The notes under the pieces: model-generated
Seen by the model: only the letters and a program-made list of their open reading frames with translations
Told to the model about the DNA's origin: nothing
Database searches by the model: none
Part shown: piece by piece, positions 60,326 to 64,000 of the stretch
Layout: each line of letters opens with the position of its first letter
Position numbering within the stretch: position 1 is the first letter of the stretch
From: Akebia trifoliata
Taxonomy: Eukaryota > Streptophyta > Magnoliopsida > Ranunculales > Lardizabalaceae
DNA: 64,000 nt
Direction: 5' to 3'
NCBI GenBank assembly: GCA_017979445.1
Contig: CM030714.1
Span: forward strand, 13,449,892 to 13,513,891
Position numbers and translations under genes: made by a program

Positions 60326-60720
60326 CTTGGGTTGTCAATGGATTGGATCAACCCCAAAATCCGATCAGTTCCGATCTGATAACTTTGGAGCTGGATTGAG
60401 GGTTTGGGTAATGATAAAAATCTGATCCGCTAAGGATCTGATTTTGTTGACATGTCTGATTGGTTCCAATTGGACAGGCCTCTATTATGATAAAATTTGA
60501 GAAATTACGTAAATTGTGTTATATATTATGTTTAAATAAATGAAGTTCATTTATACTTTGAATATAAAATCGGATTTGATCCGATTCAAACCCCATTCGG
60601 TTTTTGTCAAATTGGGTTTGAATACTAATGTTTGGATCTGATAAAACCCGATTCGATTAGGGTCTGATCCAATACTTAGTGGATTGGTCCCAAATCAACC
60701 AGTGATCCGGATTCGATCCA
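60326..60720. repeat. hAT-like remnant rich in GATCCGATT motifs
   Basis: TTGGGTTGTCAATGGATTGG at about 60329 resembles the left ends of the hAT-like elements elsewhere. The following 380 bp repeats GATCTGATAA/GGATCTGATT motifs. A clear right end is missing, perhaps lost at the (GA)n tract at 60736-60768. Confidence 0.4.
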
Positions 60721-60731
60721 GTGTGTGCGTC

Positions 60732-60735
<4 letters not shown>

Positions 60736-60768
<33 letters not shown>
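60736..60768. repeat. (GA)n microsatellite
   Basis: About 33 nt of uninterrupted GA repeats lying 3' of the I9 gene (downstream on its strand). Confidence 0.95.
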
Positions 60769-60770
<2 letters not shown>

Positions 60771-60961
60771 ACTCAAAACTTCCTTAAATAGACACGTGGC
60801 ATTAAATAAGGGTAGCAGGAAGACCCCCACCCCACCATTACTACCTCTCCAATCTGTATAGAGCTTATAATGTAAAGTAAACCTTAATACATTTACACAT
60901 AGTAAAATACCTAATTTACCCCTCTTACATAAACATAGAAAGCACTTTTTTTTTTTTTTCC

Positions 60962-61037
60962 TCATAGATTAAGCTCTTGGTTCTTCTCTACAATTCTCAC
61001 TCCTTTTGCAGATCTAAGCAACTTAGCCTGATTCAAA

Positions 61038-61075
<38 letters not shown>

Positions 61076-61597
61076 ATATCTTTCATAAGTTTAATTAAAG
61101 CAACAAGTGAAGAACAAGAGATTCTAATGCCACCCCAATTCATATGTAAATGAAATTAGCACACGTCTTGGTGTGGCATTAGCAAAAGTTGGTGTGGCAA
61201 TATAAGTTCTCTTAAAAGAAAAAATGGAAAGGTGCATTTTGAACTTGAAATTACATGAAATCTAACATTACCTGATAATCAGTGATTTCTACAGCAAACC
61301 CATCAACAATAGCCAAAGAATTTCTCTTCTTGTATGTCATGGGTTCAAGTGTTCTTCCCAACAACTCGTCATGTTTGTTGCTCAGATACAAATCAAGCTC
61401 ATGTGATCCTTTATTTCTTCTATCATAGAAACAAAATAATAAAAATATATAGCATTAGATCACTCATTTAGATAAAATCAAATGTATTTAAAATTTAAGA
61501 AGGAAAAATGAAGAACAAACTGATCAGCTCGAAGACGCTCATATTCGGGATCGTATTTCATGAAAACATAGTATAATTCACTTCTATTGCTTCCCAT
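60962..61597 (-). CDS. Stand-alone subtilisin-propeptide (inhibitor I9) domain protein, 3 exons
   Basis: Small protein likely to bind and inhibit, or chaperone, subtilisin-like serine proteases. Exons (minus strand): 61597-61521, 61419-61272, 61027-60962. The two introns are GT-AG and in phase, giving 291 nt or 96 residues plus stop TGA. The protein has the I9 layout: a first strand ELYYVFMKYD (7-16), a helix with LYLSNKHDELLGRTLE, then the conserved block IVDGFAVEIT followed by AKLLRSAKGVRIVEKNQ, matching the family pattern NGFAA-L--A--L---PGV--V. It ends right after the propeptide fold, and no catalytic subtilase domain follows within the window. No signal peptide is visible, unlike secreted subtilases. 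The 244-nt second intron carries a MITE (61116-61213), and a poly-T tract on the gene strand precedes its acceptor. I recall similar short plant genes but cannot name an orthologue. Confidence 0.8.
61116..61213. mobile_element. MITE, GAGAGCTTTTATTGCCACACC family (copy 6), in I9 gene intron 2
   Basis: Left AAGAGATTCTAATGCCACCCC; right GGTGTGGCAATATAAGTTCT. The inner block GTGTGGCATTAGCAAAAGTT is as in copy 4. About 98 bp. Confidence 0.7.
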
Positions 61598-61676
61598 GTT
61601 CTTCTTTCTTCTTTCTTCTTTCTCTTCTTCTTTATAAATAACAAAGCTTTTCAGCTCTTCAAACCCACATTGTTGC

Positions 61677-61686
61677 TATAATTATA
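61677..61686 (-). promoter_or_regulatory. Candidate TATA element of the I9 gene
   Basis: TATAATTATA lies about 80 nt upstream of the start codon. Transcription would begin near 61650, leaving a short leader rich in GAAGAAAGAAG on the gene strand. A second AT-rich site, TTTATAAAG at about 61632, is probably too close to the start. Positional inference only. Confidence 0.3.
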
Positions 61687-61699
61687 CAATGTAGATAGA

Positions 61700-63480
61700 C
61701 ATGAAATGAAGTGAAAGTCTATATTTCTCTTTTAACTCAAAATATTGGAAGGCTTTTTCTTCTTTGTTGTAGCTAACTGTAAGTTTCACTCTTCTTTCTC
61801 TACTTGTAGCTAATTATAGAAAGATATTTCACTTCTCAAATTACTCAACTGCCCTTATACACTGAGGATATTTACATGACATATCATTGAAGTTTAAAAG
61901 CATAATGACAGCAAGATGAGACAGTTGGCTTGTCTTAGAATTTTTTTTTTGAATACCATTGGTAGAGTAGAAAAGTCAACAATTTAATAAAATATAATAT
62001 ATGTAGAGTCACTTCAGAACTCGGCTGAGTTGACTCCACTGTTAGAAATTGAAATAATTTTTCAAAAAATTCTTCAAATAAGGGACTAGTCTATCAAATT
62101 GACAAATCGAGGAATTTAGCGATGAATTCCTGATTAATTGCTCCACTGCAACCTCAACATTCCTATCTCTTCAATCCTCAAGTCTCGAGAAAAGTTAGGG
62201 TTCTTTGGAAGGTTGAAGTACTTCATGGGTTTCTACTTTCTGGGAAGAATCCGAAAACATCATTGGTATAATACCCAACAAATTTCAGATATATATTTTT
62301 TTTTGATTTTTTTTTCCAGATTTAGTTGAATTAAACCAACCTGATCCCTATCAAATCCGAACTTGGTTACGATGATTGACTCAACTCAATGGAATTTTGA
62401 GTTGACTCGATTAGAACTCAGTTGAGTTACATCTTGTTATATTTAACTTTTGTTTTTGAATTAATAAATAAATATAAATTATATTAAAATTTTAATATAT
62501 GTATGTAATGCATTCATTAGAGATGACTCTTAAAAGTTGACTTGACTCAATGGAAGACTGAGTCAAGTTTTCGAGGTTTAAAATATTGAATTCTAGAATG
62601 AGTCAAAGTATACTTTGTACCAAGACCATATGGTCCCAAATACCAATAAAGACCCAAAGTGAGTTAGAATAATAATTTTCTAATGTCAATTAGAATCTAA
62701 CTAACAAGTTAGAAATGCATATATGGTCATCAAACTCTAGTCAAACAACATTATTTATCCACCATAACCATATGGGCACCTAATGACACTAATACCCCTA
62801 AGAAGAAAATTAATCAGCTACAAAACCCTCCACTATCAAAGTAAAATGAGACTTAGTCAAATCCACAAATTATACCTATTAAAAAGTTTGGTACAATTAG
62901 TTCATAACGACCATGTCATTGTATAACCATTTGTTAACTACAACATTAAATCTCTCTAGCATCTAACATTAACTTTTGGTTAAATATTAGAATCACACTT
63001 AATTTAGTGTTCAACTAAATTTTAATAACATATAGTCTAACTAACCGTAAAATTTGCAAGCTTTTGTATTACCAATTTTTGCATAGCAAAATTAAGAATT
63101 GTAATTTTTTGCATCCACGAAATCTGAAAAGTTTTGCAATGATTTTTAACACAAGAAAATCCTATAAGATGATAGTAAGACCATCCATATAAGTTTTATG
63201 GAATTGAATGTTAGGCAATTAAGAAACATCAAGTTAATAAATTGGGAGAGGAAAATATTAGGAGGGGTAAGTGAAAATACTACGAGAGAAAATATATTAA
63301 GTAGCTCTGATAGACAATAAACAGGGAGAAAGTTGGTTAAAATGGTTTGAATATATTTTTAATGAAATCAATTACAACCCTAATTAGAAGAAATTTTCAA
63401 GTTGAAGGTCATAAAAAAACAGGAGGAAGACTTGAAATAAAGTGGAGGTTAAGATGTATCATACCTTAGGAAGTGGGGGT
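61700..63480. other. Gene-free AT-rich intergenic DNA
   Basis: Contains repeated GAGTTGACTC/GAGTTGAGTC phrases at 62020-62040 and 62385-62430 (and TTGACTTGACTCAATGGA at 62538), suggesting a degenerate repeat. The frame at 62138-62329 has no recognisable product. Nothing else is supported. Confidence 0.4.
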
Positions 63481-63605
63481 CTTGAGTTCGACTCCCCACC
63501 TTAGGGATTTATTATGTCGTGCGTGTGGGGAGAGAGGATTGCACATGCTTCAAGGGTTAATTAGGTGCTCTAAGAGGATTGAATACCTCGGTTCAATCCC
63601 CCTCC
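63481..63605 (+). repeat. SINE-like fragment with two tRNA B-box-like motifs
   Basis: CTTGAGTTCGACTCCCCACC (about 63481) and CCTCGGTTCAATCCCCC (about 63587) both match the Pol III B-box core GGTTCGANTCC. No A-box or target duplication could be defined, so this may be a tRNA-derived retroposon fragment. The frame at 63579-63827 overlaps it and has no recognisable product. Confidence 0.35.
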
Positions 63606-64000
63606 CCTATAAAAAAAGAGACTCGAAATAAAGTGGATGGATACAATAAAAACATTTATGAATTCATTCGCAATAATATAAGATTTGACTTTGAACAGAG
63701 TGGAATAGAGAAACATGATTTGTTTAGCCAAACCCAAATCTTTGGGTCGATGCAAAGTGTTATGAAATTTTTGCGATCAATTGAAGATGACCCAATACTA
63801 ATAAAAATTTACCCAAGAATTGAATAATTGTAGAGTTTTCTTCTACATCCATTTACAAATTTGTTTTGTAGGCATATGTAGTAGGGCCTTACATTGGATT
63901 CCTTTTGTTTAGGTTTACTAAAATATAATCACATTTTGGGATATGAGGGTATTTTGGAAAAATTACTTTTATTAACAAAAAAGGGGATCTCAAGTTTGGG

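Noticed and set aside
1..64000. CRISPR array, operon-like clusters, phage genes or a defence system
   Set aside because: There are no regularly spaced identical repeats with unique spacers, and the genes are intron-split plant nuclear genes; the tandem repeats present are LTR subrepeats, a diverged AT-rich array and microsatellites.

Overview
This is a stretch of nuclear DNA from a flowering plant. It is AT-rich, its genes are split by many GT-AG introns, and the space between them is packed with plant-type transposable elements. Nothing in it is prokaryotic. The species cannot be fixed from what is visible.

Three spliced protein-coding genes can be read. (1) 3788-17726, minus strand: a 17-exon gene for an FTSH11-type organellar ATP-dependent zinc metalloprotease. 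The joined exons give 2448 nt, 815 residues plus stop. Its 4.8-kb first intron carries an antisense piece of plastid DNA holding the end of clpP. (2) 50765-56728, plus strand: a 5-exon, 449-residue, secreted polygalacturonase-like protein (glycoside hydrolase family 28) whose active-site histidine and arginine positions are altered. (3) 60962-61597, minus strand: a small 3-exon gene for a 96-residue stand-alone subtilisin-propeptide (inhibitor I9) domain. Its exons are too short to show up as long open frames.

The 22-46.2 kb interval is a transposon nest. Four long (3.0-3.4 kb net) TG...CA elements begin TGTAA(A/C)A and end CACA-like. They look like LTRs, carry no coding domain and are flanked by 5-bp target duplications. 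One of them (41967-45397) sits inside another (39814-46216). Two related hAT-like elements, at 30164-31685 and 36948-38042, have perfect 8-bp target duplications; the second is inserted in an LTR copy. A third hAT-like element (32305-33611) has a 7/8 duplication.

Around the genes lie smaller elements: two double-hairpin foldback MITEs with 9-bp or AT-repeat flanks, a MITE family with termini like GAGAGCTTTTATTGCCACACC, a GATC-rich foldback split by a hAT element, and short tRNA-like SINE insertions with 10-14 bp target duplications.

The three genes do not form a pathway: one encodes an organelle protease, one a cell-wall enzyme and one a possible protease inhibitor. No CRISPR array, operon or novel multi-gene system was found. 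The most unusual content is the repeat architecture, the organelle-DNA insertion and the small I9 gene.
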